Shown here in pieces: positions 30,279-38,737 of a stretch of DNA of 64,000 bases; positions within the stretch are counted from its first letter, which is position 1, and each line of letters starts with the position of its first letter. The stretch is from an uncultured Verrucomicrobiae bacterium (lineage in GTDB: Bacteria; Verrucomicrobiota; Verrucomicrobiia; Limisphaerales; UBA1100), in NCBI GenBank assembly GCA_937775205.1, contig CALKBX010000010.1, positions 1-64,000 on the forward strand. Reading direction: 5' to 3'. The translations under genes were made by a program, and so were the position numbers. The notes beneath the pieces are model-generated. The model worked only from the letters and a program-made list of their open reading frames with translations. It had not been told where the DNA came from and ran no database searches.

Positions 30279-30962
30279 ACATTCGCCGCAATCCACGCCG
30301 TCGCGGCCATAAAACTTCACGCCGCGTTCGATTTTTTCTCGGTTGTTTTCTTGGCGCCAGTCGTTGGTGTCGCGGAGGCTGTAGATGCAGCCACAGTATT
30401 CTTGCTGGTAAAATTCCTCACGCTTCGAGAGTTCGATCATGCGGGAGGCACCGCCTTGTTTTCGCCAGTTGAAGGTCCAGTAATTCATGCCGTCCCAGCG
30501 TGCGGCGGCGCGGGTGCCGCTGGTGTTGATTTGATCCATATTTTTCCAGCGGGAAATGCCGAGGGTGCTGCTGATTAAATTGAAGCCGTGCTCGGCGGCG
30601 TACAGCGCAGTGCGTTCAAAGCGCATATCAAAACATACCGTGCAGCGAGCGCCGCGCTCGGGTTCCTGTTCCAGCCCACGCACGCGCTCGAACCAATTGT
30701 CCGTGTCGTAATCGGCATCCACAAACGCCATGCCAAGCTTTTCGGCGTAGCGGATGTTTTCCTCCTTGCGCAGCTCGTACTCGCTGCGCGGATGGATGTT
30801 CGGGTTGTAAAAGAAAATCGTCGTCTTAATGCCGGAGGCCGCCATGGCGTCCATCACCTCGCCCGAACACGGCGCGCAGCAAGAGTGCAGCAGGATGCGT
30901 TGCTCGCCATTCGGGGCGTCCAGTTTCGGCCGCTCGTAGTTTTCCAGTGTGTAGTCAGGCAT
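30270..30962 (-). CDS. queH: Epoxyqueuosine reductase QueH
   Basis: 230 residues; QueH (DUF208) reduces epoxyqueuosine to queuosine in tRNA, replacing the unrelated QueG. Metal-binding cysteines are all present: [17 protein letters not shown] (about 24-40), [10 protein letters not shown] (about 105-114) and the C-terminal CGCIYS and DCGECSE pairs. FFYNPNIHP and [13 protein letters not shown] are also family blocks. The C-terminal extension after CGCIYS matches the longer QueH forms. Cytoplasmic. The gene stands alone; its stop overlaps the convergent ROK gene. Confidence 0.94.
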   Translation of the reverse strand: MPDYTLENYERPKLDAPNGEQRILLHSCCAPCSGEVMDAMAASGIKTTIFFYNPNIHPRSEYELRKEENIRYAEKLGMAFVDADYDTDNWFERVRGLEQEPERGARCTVCFDMRFERTALYAAEHGFNLISSTLGISRWKNMDQINTSGTRAAARWDGMNYWTFNWRKQGGASRMIELSKREEFYQQEYCGCIYSLRDTNDWRQENNREKIERGVKFYGRDGVDCGECSE

Positions 30963-31051
30963 TTTGGGACTGAGTTATGAGCGGCCAAAAGCACGCGTTT
31001 CATCGCGGGCATCATCCACATTGCGGACAAAAAAGCAATGGGATTGAACCC

Positions 31052-31103
31052 CAGAGAACACAGAGGAATGGGAATGACGCTCAATTTCCCTCTGTGCTCT
31101 CTG
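31052..31103. repeat. Intergenic CTCTGTG hairpin repeat
   Basis: CAGAGAACACAGAGG (31052-31066) pairs with CCTCTGTGCTCTCTG (31089-31103), 15 bp with one wobble, followed by CTGTGTCTCTGTGG. The CTCTGTGNTCTCTGTG pattern is recurrent in intergenic DNA of environmental PVC and related bacteria. It lies between queH and the lipoprotein gene. Confidence 0.55.
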
Positions 31104-31170
31104 TGTCTCTGTGGTAAAAAAGCCCTCATAAAAGCTGGCCACAATTCCCCCAATCGGGCACATTTCCCGC

Positions 31171-31597
31171 ATGCAAATGAACACTATTCTTAAACTCGTT
31201 CCGATCACCTTCGTTGCCGCCGGATTATTTCTCGGCTGCGGAGAAGCCCACGACCACGAACACGGTGACGGCCACGACCACAGCGGCCATGATCACGATG
31301 GCCATGACCACGGCAAAGGGGGGTGGCAATGAAAACGTCGCCGCAACGGATGATTATCCGATGACTACCTGTTTAGTGGAGGATTCAAAACTGGATAGCA
31401 TGGGCGAGCCCTTTGTGCATGTGCACGAAGGGATCACAGTAAAATTTTGCTGTGAAGGTTGTTTGAAAGACTTCAACAAAGATCCAGAAAAATACCTCGC
31501 CAAACTTGAAGCCGCCAAAAGCGCAAACACTCCAGCACCTGCTCCGAAAGAGACATCCGGTGGAGGAGGCGAAACCAAGGAAGCTGACGACAAATAA
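31171..31597 (+). CDS. His-rich YHS/TRASH-like metal-binding lipoprotein (frameshifted)
   Basis: The signal and lipobox frame (ATG at 31171 or 31177; LFLGC, Cys about 25-27) runs through a His/Asp-rich stretch (DHEHGDGHDHSGHDHDGHDHG) and stops at TGA 31328 because of a G6 run at 31318-31323. With five G the frame continues into NENVAATDDYPMTTCLVEDSKLD and a YHS-like domain ending KFCCEGCLKDFNKDPEKYLAKL, giving 141 residues. Cys in MTTC plus CCEGC would bind metal. Likely a periplasmic outer- or inner-membrane-anchored metal chaperone or sink, for Zn, Cu or Ni. Tail is Ala/Pro/Gly-rich. Followed by a strong terminator. Confidence 0.75.
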
Positions 31598-31631
31598 TTT
31601 TTGGCAGAACGCCAATTAATTTTTATTTTGC

Positions 31632-31658
31632 AAGGAGCGCATTATGCGCTCCTTTTTT
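31632..31658. terminator. Bidirectional rho-independent terminator
   Basis: 10-bp stem AAGGAGCGCA/TGCGCTCCTT with a 3-nt loop and T-run (plus strand), and an A/T-rich flank on the other side (TTTTATTTTG). It sits between the convergent lipoprotein gene and the PSD1 gene at 31657. Confidence 0.88.
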
Positions 31659-34470
31659 AATTCAAGAACCGAAAGTCCAAACTGGCATAGAGGCCGTGGA
31701 AGATTTGGGGCCACGCCTTGGCGGGGTCTTTTTCGTTGGCGAGAAAGTTGAGAATGATTTGGCGTTCGCGGGCGGTGGGGTTGCGGCCGAGGGTGCGGCG
31801 ATAGGTTTGGCGAATGCGGGCGGGGTTGTCGGGTAACTTTTCTAAAAGCAAGTGCTGCGCAGCGGCGGTGGCTTGGGCGCGGATGAAGGGGCTGTTCATT
31901 AGGAAAAGCGCTTGCGTCGGGACGCTGCTAGTGGTGCGGCTGCCGACGACGAGGTTGGGATCGGCAAAGTCGAATACGGCGAGAATCTCCAGCGGCGTGT
32001 TGCGGAAGACGGGCGCGTAAAGGCTCCGCCGCTTGTCCTCGAATTGGTAGCCGTATTCGGTGGTGGTGCCGGGCTTGATGGTGTCCCCGCCCGATTTCGT
32101 ATTCAGTTGGCCGCTGACGGATAGCACCGCGTCGCGGATGGCTTCGGCTTGGAGGCGGCGTCGGTTTTGGCGCCAGTGCAGTTTGTTTTCGATGTCCACC
32201 TGCTCTTGGTTTAAGTCTCCTGACTCAGAACTCAACTGATACACGCGCGAGAGGACAATTTCGCGGATGAGTTTTTTGGTGGACCAACCTTCAGAGACGA
32301 AACGCGTGGCGAGGTGGTCGAGCAATGCTTGATTCGTTGGCAAGCGACCGCTGTGGCCAAAGTTGTCCATGCTCGGCACGAGGCCTTTTCCAAAAAGATG
32401 ATGCCACACGCGATTCACAAACACGCGTGCGGTGAGTGGATGCTCGGCGCTGGCGAGCCAGTTGGCCAGCTCGGTGCGGCCGCTAACTTGGGCGGCAATC
32501 TTCGGCGCGGGGCCGACGTTCAGCACGCGGATAAAACTGCGCGGCGTCTTCGGTCCCGCGTTGTGCGCATTTCCGCGAACGGCAATTTGGATGTCGCCGG
32601 GATTGTCGCCTTCATCAGCGGCGATGAGTTCCGGTTGTTTCACGGCGGATTTTTTCAGCGCCTTTAACTCTGACTCCATTTTTTTCAACATCGCCTGCGC
32701 CGTCTTGCCTTTCAGTTTGGGCGCGGGCTTCGCCACGTCCGGCGCGTCCTTTGGCAAAAACTGAACCGCATCGGCAATCACATGCGCGGTGGTGCCCTTG
32801 GTGGAAATCATCACCGCCTCCCATTCACCCACCAGAAAATCAAACGTGCCCAGCGAAATAAAATGGCCGTCAATCGGCGGCCGTTTCGTTTGGTCGATAT
32901 GCTTCGTCACCTCGCCGTCGGCGTGGCGGATGAGCACCGGCACTTTGGCATCGCGATTGGTGCCGTGCGTGTACGCCACCCGCACCTCGAACTTGCCGTC
33001 GCCGGGAATTTTAACCGTGTAGGCCACCGACTTTTCGCCCTTGCCCGCCGCGCCGTCGTGGATGTAGTTCGCGCCAACGTATCCCTTGTTCGAGGTCGAC
33101 CGCGTCCAATCGCCCTTCAGCTTCGCCTGCAAATCGTCCACCACAATGCCCGGCAAATTCGCGACCGACAGCGGCCCGGCGTTGCCGCCGAGCTGTTTCT
33201 TGAGCGCGGCGATTTCCTTTTGCTTCGCGCCAATCGCCGCTTTCTGTTTTGCGGCCAACGCCGATTGCTGCACGGACATCGGTAGCGGACGCTTGTTCCA
33301 CGCGGACACGTTGCCGTGAATCACCACCTTGGTGCTTTTGAAAATGCCCGCCATTCCGTAGTAATCCTCCGTGCGGATGGGGTCGAACTTGTGGTCGTGA
33401 CAGCGCGCGCAGCCGATGGTCAGCCCCATAAACGCCTTGCCCATCGTGTCGAGCTGTTCGTCCACGATGTCCATTTCCAAAACCGTCTTGTCCTGCAGCT
33501 CGTAATTCGTAGGGCCGAGAATCAGAAACGCTGTGGCCGTGAGCCGCTCGCGCTGTTGCTCCAGAGTGCCGCCCGGGATGAGGTCGCCCGCGATTTGTTC
33601 GCGAATGAATTCCGTGTACGGCTTGTCGGCGTTGAAGGCGTTCACCACATAATCCCGAAAGCGCCACGCGTCTTTCATCAGCAACGTGCGGCCTCCGCCG
33701 GTCGATTCCGAAAAGCGCACGACATCGAGCCAATGCCGCCCCCAACGCTCGCCAAAATGCGGACTGGCCAAAAGAGCGTCGACCGCATTTTCGATTGCTG
33801 ATTGTCGATTGACGTTTGCCGCTTTCTCGAACTCCGCCATTTGCTTGGGCGTGGGCGGGAGGCCAATGAGGTCAAAATAAATTCGCCGCAACAAAGTGAG
33901 ATCATCCGCATCGCGCACAGGCCCGATGCCCTTCGCCTCCAACGCCGCGAGCACAAAACGGTCGATGTCCGTGATCGGCCAATCGGTTTGTTTTACTTTG
34001 GGCGCGGGAAGTTTGCGTGCTGGTTGAAAGGCCCAAAACTTCCGGGCCGCTGCGAGGTCTAATTCCTTTTCCTCCGCTGAGGCCTCGCTGGTGGTGCGGG
34101 GGTCGGGTGCGCCCATGGCCACCCACTTTTCGAAATCGGAAATCTGAGCCGCGCTCAGCTTTTTTTTCGGCGGCATTTTCAAATCCGCATCCGCGTGCCG
34201 AATGGCTTGAATCAAAAGGCTCTTTCCCACGCGCCCCGGAATAATCGCCGCGCCGCTCTCGCCACCCTTCTGCCAACCGCCCCGCCAATCCAACCGCAGC
34301 TCGCCCTTCACCTTCTTCTCCTTGCTGTGGCACTTATAACATTCGCTCACTAACACCGGCCGAATTTTCTTCTCAAAAAATTCCAACCCCGCCAAATCAG
34401 CAGAATCCGCCGCACCCAAAGCTCCGCCTAAAACCGTCAGCGAAATAGTGATAGCGCGCGCAAAAATCAT
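31657..34470 (-). CDS. PSCyt1-DUF1549-DUF1553 (PSD1) protein with golvesin-like domain
   Basis: 937 residues with a signal peptide (MIFARAITISLTVLGGALGA). Order: cytochrome-like domain with CYKCHSKEKKVKGELRLDWRGGW (about 43-65); DUF1549 (about 150-380) with CARCHDHKFDPIRTEDYYGMAG; golvesin/Xly CBD-like beta domain (about 440-570; GYVGANYIHD...VAYTVKIPGDGKFEVRVAY...VIADAVQFLP); DUF1553/PSD1 (about 630-937; [48 protein letters not shown]). Encoded downstream of a DUF1080 gene on the same strand, which suggests a joint role on an extracellular glycan. The same-position AATCGGC-type repeat (33788-33819) codes for NVNRQSAIEN. Confidence 0.9.
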   Translation of the reverse strand: MIFARAITISLTVLGGALGAADSADLAGLEFFEKKIRPVLVSECYKCHSKEKKVKGELRLDWRGGWQKGGESGAAIIPGRVGKSLLIQAIRHADADLKMPPKKKLSAAQISDFEKWVAMGAPDPRTTSEASAEEKELDLAAARKFWAFQPARKLPAPKVKQTDWPITDIDRFVLAALEAKGIGPVRDADDLTLLRRIYFDLIGLPPTPKQMAEFEKAANVNRQSAIENAVDALLASPHFGERWGRHWLDVVRFSESTGGGRTLLMKDAWRFRDYVVNAFNADKPYTEFIREQIAGDLIPGGTLEQQRERLTATAFLILGPTNYELQDKTVLEMDIVDEQLDTMGKAFMGLTIGCARCHDHKFDPIRTEDYYGMAGIFKSTKVVIHGNVSAWNKRPLPMSVQQSALAAKQKAAIGAKQKEIAALKKQLGGNAGPLSVANLPGIVVDDLQAKLKGDWTRSTSNKGYVGANYIHDGAAGKGEKSVAYTVKIPGDGKFEVRVAYTHGTNRDAKVPVLIRHADGEVTKHIDQTKRPPIDGHFISLGTFDFLVGEWEAVMISTKGTTAHVIADAVQFLPKDAPDVAKPAPKLKGKTAQAMLKKMESELKALKKSAVKQPELIAADEGDNPGDIQIAVRGNAHNAGPKTPRSFIRVLNVGPAPKIAAQVSGRTELANWLASAEHPLTARVFVNRVWHHLFGKGLVPSMDNFGHSGRLPTNQALLDHLATRFVSEGWSTKKLIREIVLSRVYQLSSESGDLNQEQVDIENKLHWRQNRRRLQAEAIRDAVLSVSGQLNTKSGGDTIKPGTTTEYGYQFEDKRRSLYAPVFRNTPLEILAVFDFADPNLVVGSRTTSSVPTQALFLMNSPFIRAQATAAAQHLLLEKLPDNPARIRQTYRRTLGRNPTARERQIILNFLANEKDPAKAWPQIFHGLYASLDFRFLN
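33788..33819 (-). repeat. In-frame AATCGACAATCAGC-type repeat inside PSD1 gene
   Basis: On the minus strand AACGTCAATCGACAATCAGCAATCGAAAAT codes for NVNRQSAIEN before AVDALLASPHFGERW; it is the third copy of the element seen at 5895 and 27026. Confidence 0.55.
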
Positions 34471-34551
34471 CTCTCAATTCTAGGTAAAATGGACGCCCCG
34501 CACGAGCAGAACCTTCAGGTAAATCCAATCTCCGCATAGCACGAAACCGCC

Positions 34552-35169
34552 CTACCTCAACTCTCGCGCGCGGAGGTTGCGGAACTTTACCGTGCCGCTT
34601 TTGCCGTGGTGTTGGATGCCGAAGCGGCCTTTGAGGGATTGCTTGTGCATCACTTCGGCGATGAGTTTTCCGTTGAGCCACGTGCGGAGGCGCGGGCCTT
34701 TGGCTTCCACGCGGAAGTGGTTCCACTCCGCCGGTTTGAAGAGGCCCTTGACGGATTTTTGGTACGCGGCGGTTTGCTCTTTGCCTTTGGGGTACAACCA
34801 GCCACCCATGCCGATGCCGTAAATGCCGGCGGGCTTGGCGCGGTCAATTTCGCATTGGTAACCCTTTGGCTTGCCCGTATCGCCGATGAGCCGGAAGCCG
34901 AGGCCGGAGTTGAAGCTCTTGTGGTCGGCGGGGATTTTCACTTCCAACTCCGCCACGAAATCACCCATTTTCAAATCGCTGACGACCCAGACATTTATTT
35001 TGGAAGATAAATGCAGTTCGCCCTCGACCGCCTTGAAAGTTTCGACTTTCGCGCGCGGCGTCCAGCCGTTTGTGGTTTTGCCGTCGAAGAGCGCCGTCCA
35101 CTCGATTTCTTTTTCTGCCGCCAAAGTGGACACGGTGGCGGCCACGAGAAATAAGGTCATCCGAAACAT
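34552..35169 (-). CDS. DUF1080 (3-keto-disaccharide hydrolase-like) exported protein
   Basis: 205 residues; signal peptide MFRMTLFLVAATVSTLAAE (start could also be 35160). Concanavalin-like jelly-roll domain DUF1080: IEWTALFDGKTTNGWTPRAK at the start, ELEVKIPADHKSFNSGLGFRLIGD, GYQCEIDRAKPAGIYGIGMGGWLYP, WNHFRVEAKGPRLRTWLNGKLIAE, GRFGIQHHGKSGTVKFRNLRARELR at the end. Some relatives hydrolyse 3-keto-glucosides; for this copy only a carbohydrate-related extracellular role is supported. First gene of a probable two-gene unit with the PSD1 gene 81 bases downstream. Confidence 0.9.
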   Translation of the reverse strand: MFRMTLFLVAATVSTLAAEKEIEWTALFDGKTTNGWTPRAKVETFKAVEGELHLSSKINVWVVSDLKMGDFVAELEVKIPADHKSFNSGLGFRLIGDTGKPKGYQCEIDRAKPAGIYGIGMGGWLYPKGKEQTAAYQKSVKGLFKPAEWNHFRVEAKGPRLRTWLNGKLIAEVMHKQSLKGRFGIQHHGKSGTVKFRNLRARELR

Positions 35170-35178
35170 GGGCGGAGC

Positions 35179-35268
35179 CTAATGGCACGGCGTGATTAAG
35201 CCAAAAGAAAATTGCTCCCATTCGCGAATTGGCTCGCCGGTAAAAGGATTGGTTGTGGTGACGGTCAT
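35179..35268 (-). pseudogene. Possible N-terminal relic of an aldehyde dehydrogenase
   Basis: A 29-codon frame (MTVTTTNPFTGEPIREWEQF...) ends at TAG 35179-35181. NPFTGEPIREWE resembles the first strand of NAD-dependent aldehyde dehydrogenases (NPATGExI). Nothing else of that family is nearby. The rest of 35170-35475 shows only the promoter-like sequence upstream of cysI. Confidence 0.25.
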
Positions 35269-35416
35269 CAATGTGTTGCCGGATGATTTCAAAATCACCT
35301 CAAGGCAGCCAATGAAATCAGCCGAGGAACTTTGACATTTGGACTGGAATGCGAACGGCCCTGATGGGCATACTCCCCCGCCGCCAGAGATTATGAATTA
35401 CGAGCGAACAAGAGCT

Positions 35417-35444
35417 TGACTGCAGCAGTGAGGGTGTTATCATT
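35417..35444 (+). promoter_or_regulatory. Possible sigma-70 promoter of the cys operon
   Basis: TTGACT (35417-35422), 16-base spacer, TATCAT (35439-35444), 31 bases before the cysI ATG. Sequence match only; no riboswitch or operator could be recognised around it. Confidence 0.35.
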
Positions 35445-35475
35445 AGCACCTTTAGCAACTTACTAAACATTAAAA

Positions 35476-37137
35476 ATGGCCGATAAAGAAGTGAAATTGA
35501 CTCATAATGAGGTGATTAAGGCGGAGAATCCTTCATTGGCGGGGGATATTGCGGTCACGTTGGCGGATGGTGTGGTGGATGTTTTTTCCAAGGATGACCA
35601 ACAGTTTCTGAAGTTTCACGGGATTTATCAGCAGGACGACCGCGATGTGCGCAAGCAGGGGAAGCATTTCATGTTTATGATTCGCGGCACGAATCCGGGC
35701 GGGTTGATGGCGCCGGATTTATATCTCACGTACGACCGGCTCGCGGATGAGTGCGGCAACCAAACGCTGCGCATCACGTCGCGGCAGAGTTTTCAATTTC
35801 ACGGCGTGGTGAAAAGCGGTTTGGGCGCGTTGATGAAGGGAATCAACGACGCATTGGCGACAACGCTTGCCGCATGCGGCGACGTGAACCGCAACGTGAT
35901 GGCGCCGCCCACGCCCGCGCGCAATGGCGTGTCCGCTCGAGTGCTGGAGGATTGCGATCGCGTGGCGCAGGCGTTGCTGCCGCAAACGAAGGCGTACCAT
36001 CAAATCTGGGTGGAAGGCGTGAAGCTAAAGCTCGACGATTCGGATTACGTGGATCCGTTGTACGGCAAAACTTATTTGCCGCGAAAATTCAAAGTCGGCT
36101 TCGCCACGCCACCGCACAACGACACGGATGTGTTAACAAATTGTTTGGGCTTCGTGGCCATCGAGGAGAATGGCGAATTGGCGGGGTACAATCTCACCGC
36201 GGGCGGCGGCATGGGCATGACGCACAACAACGCGAAAACGTACCCGCGCGTGGCGGATGTGATTGGATTTTTTAAGCCGGAACACATCGAGTCCGTAGCG
36301 AAGTCAGTGCTGATGATCCATCGCGACTTCGGCGATCGCACGGACCGCAAACACGCGCGGTTGAAATACGTGTTGGCCGAGCGCGGCGTAGAATGGTTTC
36401 GCGGCGAGTTGGAGCAGCGCACCGGTCTGCGGCTGGAAGAACCCAAGCCGTTTGCGTTCGACCAACAAGGCGATGTGTTTGGCTGGCACGAGGCGGCGGA
36501 TGGTTCGTGGTTCCTCGGGCTGCACGTGCTTTCGGGCCGCGTCCAAGGTGCATTGAAAACGGCATTGCGAGCCATCGTGGAACAGCATCGGCCCGAAGTG
36601 CGATTGACGCCTTCGCAAAACCTTTTGCTATGCGGCGTAGCCGAAGCGGACAAAGAAAAAATCAATTCTATTCTATCAGGAAACGGTTTGGCGGTGGACG
36701 AAAGGGGGCAGGGCACGGTGCTCGAACGTGCGGCGATGGCCTGTCCGGCACTGCCCACTTGCGGTTTGGCGCTGGCGGAGAGCGAGCGTTACGTGCCGGA
36801 GTTTCTCGGATTGGTGGATAATTTATTGGATGACGCCGGCTTGGGCGGCGAGGAAATCATCGTGCGCATGACCGGCTGCCCCAACGGCTGTGCGCGGCCG
36901 TATATGGCCGAGCTGGGCATCGTGGGCAAGTCGCCCGGCAAGTACGCGGTGTACCTCGGCGGCAACGTCGCCGGCACGCGCTTGGCCCGCTTGTACAACC
37001 AAACCGTGCCGGCCACGGAAATGGCTGACCAACTGCGCCCGTTGCTCGAACGATTCGCCCGGCACCGCCACGAAGGCGAACGCTTCGGCGACTTCTGCGC
37101 GCGCGAAGTCTGGCCGGACATCGAGGTTGAGATATGA
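35476..37137 (+). CDS. cysI: Sulfite reductase hemoprotein (CysI/NirA-like)
   Basis: 553 residues; siroheme/[4Fe-4S] reductase giving sulfide from sulfite. The N-terminus LTHNEVIKAENPSLAGDI and KFHGIYQQDDRD...FMIRGTNPGG, TLRITSRQSFQFHGVVK and DVNRNVMAPP are typical of the CysI branch. Cluster-ligand cysteines are in ACPALPTCGLALAESER and MTGCPNGCARPYMAELGIVG. No flavoprotein subunit (cysJ) is encoded in the window, so the electron donor may be ferredoxin or a distant CysJ. The stop overlaps the cysH start (ATGA), beginning a tightly packed four-gene operon. Confidence 0.93.
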   Translation: MADKEVKLTHNEVIKAENPSLAGDIAVTLADGVVDVFSKDDQQFLKFHGIYQQDDRDVRKQGKHFMFMIRGTNPGGLMAPDLYLTYDRLADECGNQTLRITSRQSFQFHGVVKSGLGALMKGINDALATTLAACGDVNRNVMAPPTPARNGVSARVLEDCDRVAQALLPQTKAYHQIWVEGVKLKLDDSDYVDPLYGKTYLPRKFKVGFATPPHNDTDVLTNCLGFVAIEENGELAGYNLTAGGGMGMTHNNAKTYPRVADVIGFFKPEHIESVAKSVLMIHRDFGDRTDRKHARLKYVLAERGVEWFRGELEQRTGLRLEEPKPFAFDQQGDVFGWHEAADGSWFLGLHVLSGRVQGALKTALRAIVEQHRPEVRLTPSQNLLLCGVAEADKEKINSILSGNGLAVDERGQGTVLERAAMACPALPTCGLALAESERYVPEFLGLVDNLLDDAGLGGEEIIVRMTGCPNGCARPYMAELGIVGKSPGKYAVYLGGNVAGTRLARLYNQTVPATEMADQLRPLLERFARHRHEGERFGDFCAREVWPDIEVEI

Positions 37138-37799
37138 CGCCGGAAGCCATTACTAAAGCCAACGAGCAACTGCGTGAAAAATCTCCGCAGAAAGTGGTCG
37201 AGTGGGCCATCGCGCAGGCGGATGGCCGCGCGATTGTGTCAACAAATTTTCGTCCGTACGAGGCGGTGATTTTGCATTTGGTGACGCAAGTGCAGCCAGA
37301 CATTCACGTGCTGTGGGTGGACCACGGATACAACCGCGAAGCGACTTACACACACGCGGAGGAATTGAAGGCGCGACTGAATTTGAACATTCAGGCTTTT
37401 GTGCCGAAACTCACCGCGGCGCATTATGACGCGGCGCACGGCGGCATGCCGGAGCCAACGGAAGAGAACGAGGCTGCCATCAAAGCGTTCAGCACGGTGA
37501 TGAAATTGGAGCCTTTTCAGCGCGGGATGAAGGAGTTGGCGCCGACTGTGTGGTTCACCGCGTTGCGCAAAGTGCAAAACCCCAACCGCGCGGAGTTGGA
37601 CATCGTGAGTCCGGACAACAATTTTGGTTCATTAAAAGTAAGCCCCTTTTTCAATTGGAGCGATGAGGAGATGGAGGCTTACCTAGAAGATCACAATCTC
37701 CCGAACGAATGGGATTATTTTGATCCCGCAAAGGCCGATGAGAAACGCGAGTGTGGTTTGCACGCGTCGTGGGGTGGAAAGGCAGTGGCGGACAAATGA
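37134..37799 (+). CDS. cysH: Phosphoadenylyl-sulfate reductase (CysH)
   Basis: 221 residues, slightly short for the family. It reduces activated sulfate to sulfite with thioredoxin or glutaredoxin. Visible: the substrate loop region STNFRPYEAVILHLV (about 35-49), HVLWVDHGYNREATY, TVWFTALRKVQNPNR, VSPFFNWSDEEMEAYLEDHNLP and the catalytic-Cys tail KRECGLH. The two Cys-Cys pairs that bind [4Fe-4S] in APS reductases are absent, which points to a PAPS-type enzyme. Start overlaps cysI (ATGA) and stop overlaps cysD (ATGA). Confidence 0.9.
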   Translation: MTPEAITKANEQLREKSPQKVVEWAIAQADGRAIVSTNFRPYEAVILHLVTQVQPDIHVLWVDHGYNREATYTHAEELKARLNLNIQAFVPKLTAAHYDAAHGGMPEPTEENEAAIKAFSTVMKLEPFQRGMKELAPTVWFTALRKVQNPNRAELDIVSPDNNFGSLKVSPFFNWSDEEMEAYLEDHNLPNEWDYFDPAKADEKRECGLHASWGGKAVADK

Positions 37800-38734
37800 G
37801 TTCGTATCATCTCGACCATCTTGAGTATTTGGAGACGGAGGCGATTCATGTGCTGCGGGAAGTGGCGGCGGAATTTGAACGGCCGGTGGTTTTGTTTTCG
37901 GGTGGCAAGGATTCGATTTGCATTTTGCGTTTGGCGGAAAAGGCGTTTCGGCCTTCGGAGATTCCGATGCCGTTTTTGAATGTGGAGACGGGGCATGAGT
38001 TTCCGGAGTTGATTGAGTTTCGAGACCGGCGTGCAGAGGAACTGGGCGCGAAACTGATTGTGCGCACAGTGGATGAGGCGGTTGAAAAAGGACTCGCCAC
38101 GCCAACGCCTGGGCAGACCAGCCGCAATCAATTGCAGATTCCTGTGTTGCTTGGCGCGATTGAGGAATTTCAGTTTGACTGCTGTATCGGCGGCGCACGG
38201 CGCGATGAGGAAAAGGCGCGCGCGAAGGAGCGGTTCTTTAGTTTTCGGGATTCATTCGGCCAATGGGACCCCAAAAACCAGCGCCCGGAGATTTGGAATT
38301 TGTACAACGCGCGGCTGAATCCAGGCGAAAACATGCGCGTGTTTCCGCTCTCCAACTGGACGGAAACGGATGTGTGGGAGTACGTCCAAAAAGAAAACTT
38401 GGAAGTGCCGAACATTTATTTCAGCCATGAGCGCGAATGTTTTTTCCGCGGCGGACAATGGCTGCCGGTGCCACCCGCGCATGATGGAAACGGCAAGCCC
38501 GATCCGTATGAAGGCGCGCGCCCGACCGAAAAGGAAGAGCATCGCACGATGACTTGTCGCGTTCGCACGATCGCCGACATGATTTCCACGGGTATGATCG
38601 AAAGCCCCGCCGAAACCATAGATGACATCATCGCCGAAGTCGCCGCCGCCCGCGTGACTGAGCGCGGCACGCGCGCCGACGACAAGGCAAGCGAAGCCGC
38701 GATGGAAGACCGCAAGAAAGCGGGGTATTTTTAA
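37796..38734 (+). CDS. cysD: Sulfate adenylyltransferase subunit 2 (CysD)
   Basis: 312 residues from the ATG at 37796, which overlaps the cysH stop; an in-frame extension upstream is not family-like. It makes adenylyl sulfate from ATP and sulfate together with the GTPase CysN. PP-loop SGGKDS (about 37-42), FLNVETGHEFPELIEFRD, CCIGGARRDEEKARAKERFFSFRD, RVFPLSNWTETDVWEY and the C-terminal ERGTRADDKASEAAMEDRKKAGYF are all present. Confidence 0.95.
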   Translation: MSSYHLDHLEYLETEAIHVLREVAAEFERPVVLFSGGKDSICILRLAEKAFRPSEIPMPFLNVETGHEFPELIEFRDRRAEELGAKLIVRTVDEAVEKGLATPTPGQTSRNQLQIPVLLGAIEEFQFDCCIGGARRDEEKARAKERFFSFRDSFGQWDPKNQRPEIWNLYNARLNPGENMRVFPLSNWTETDVWEYVQKENLEVPNIYFSHERECFFRGGQWLPVPPAHDGNGKPDPYEGARPTEKEEHRTMTCRVRTIADMISTGMIESPAETIDDIIAEVAAARVTERGTRADDKASEAAMEDRKKAGYF

Positions 38735-38737
38735 TCC

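Noticed and set aside
37134..37799. APS reductase (Fe-S type)
   Set aside because: The paired Cys-Cys motifs that bind the cluster are absent.
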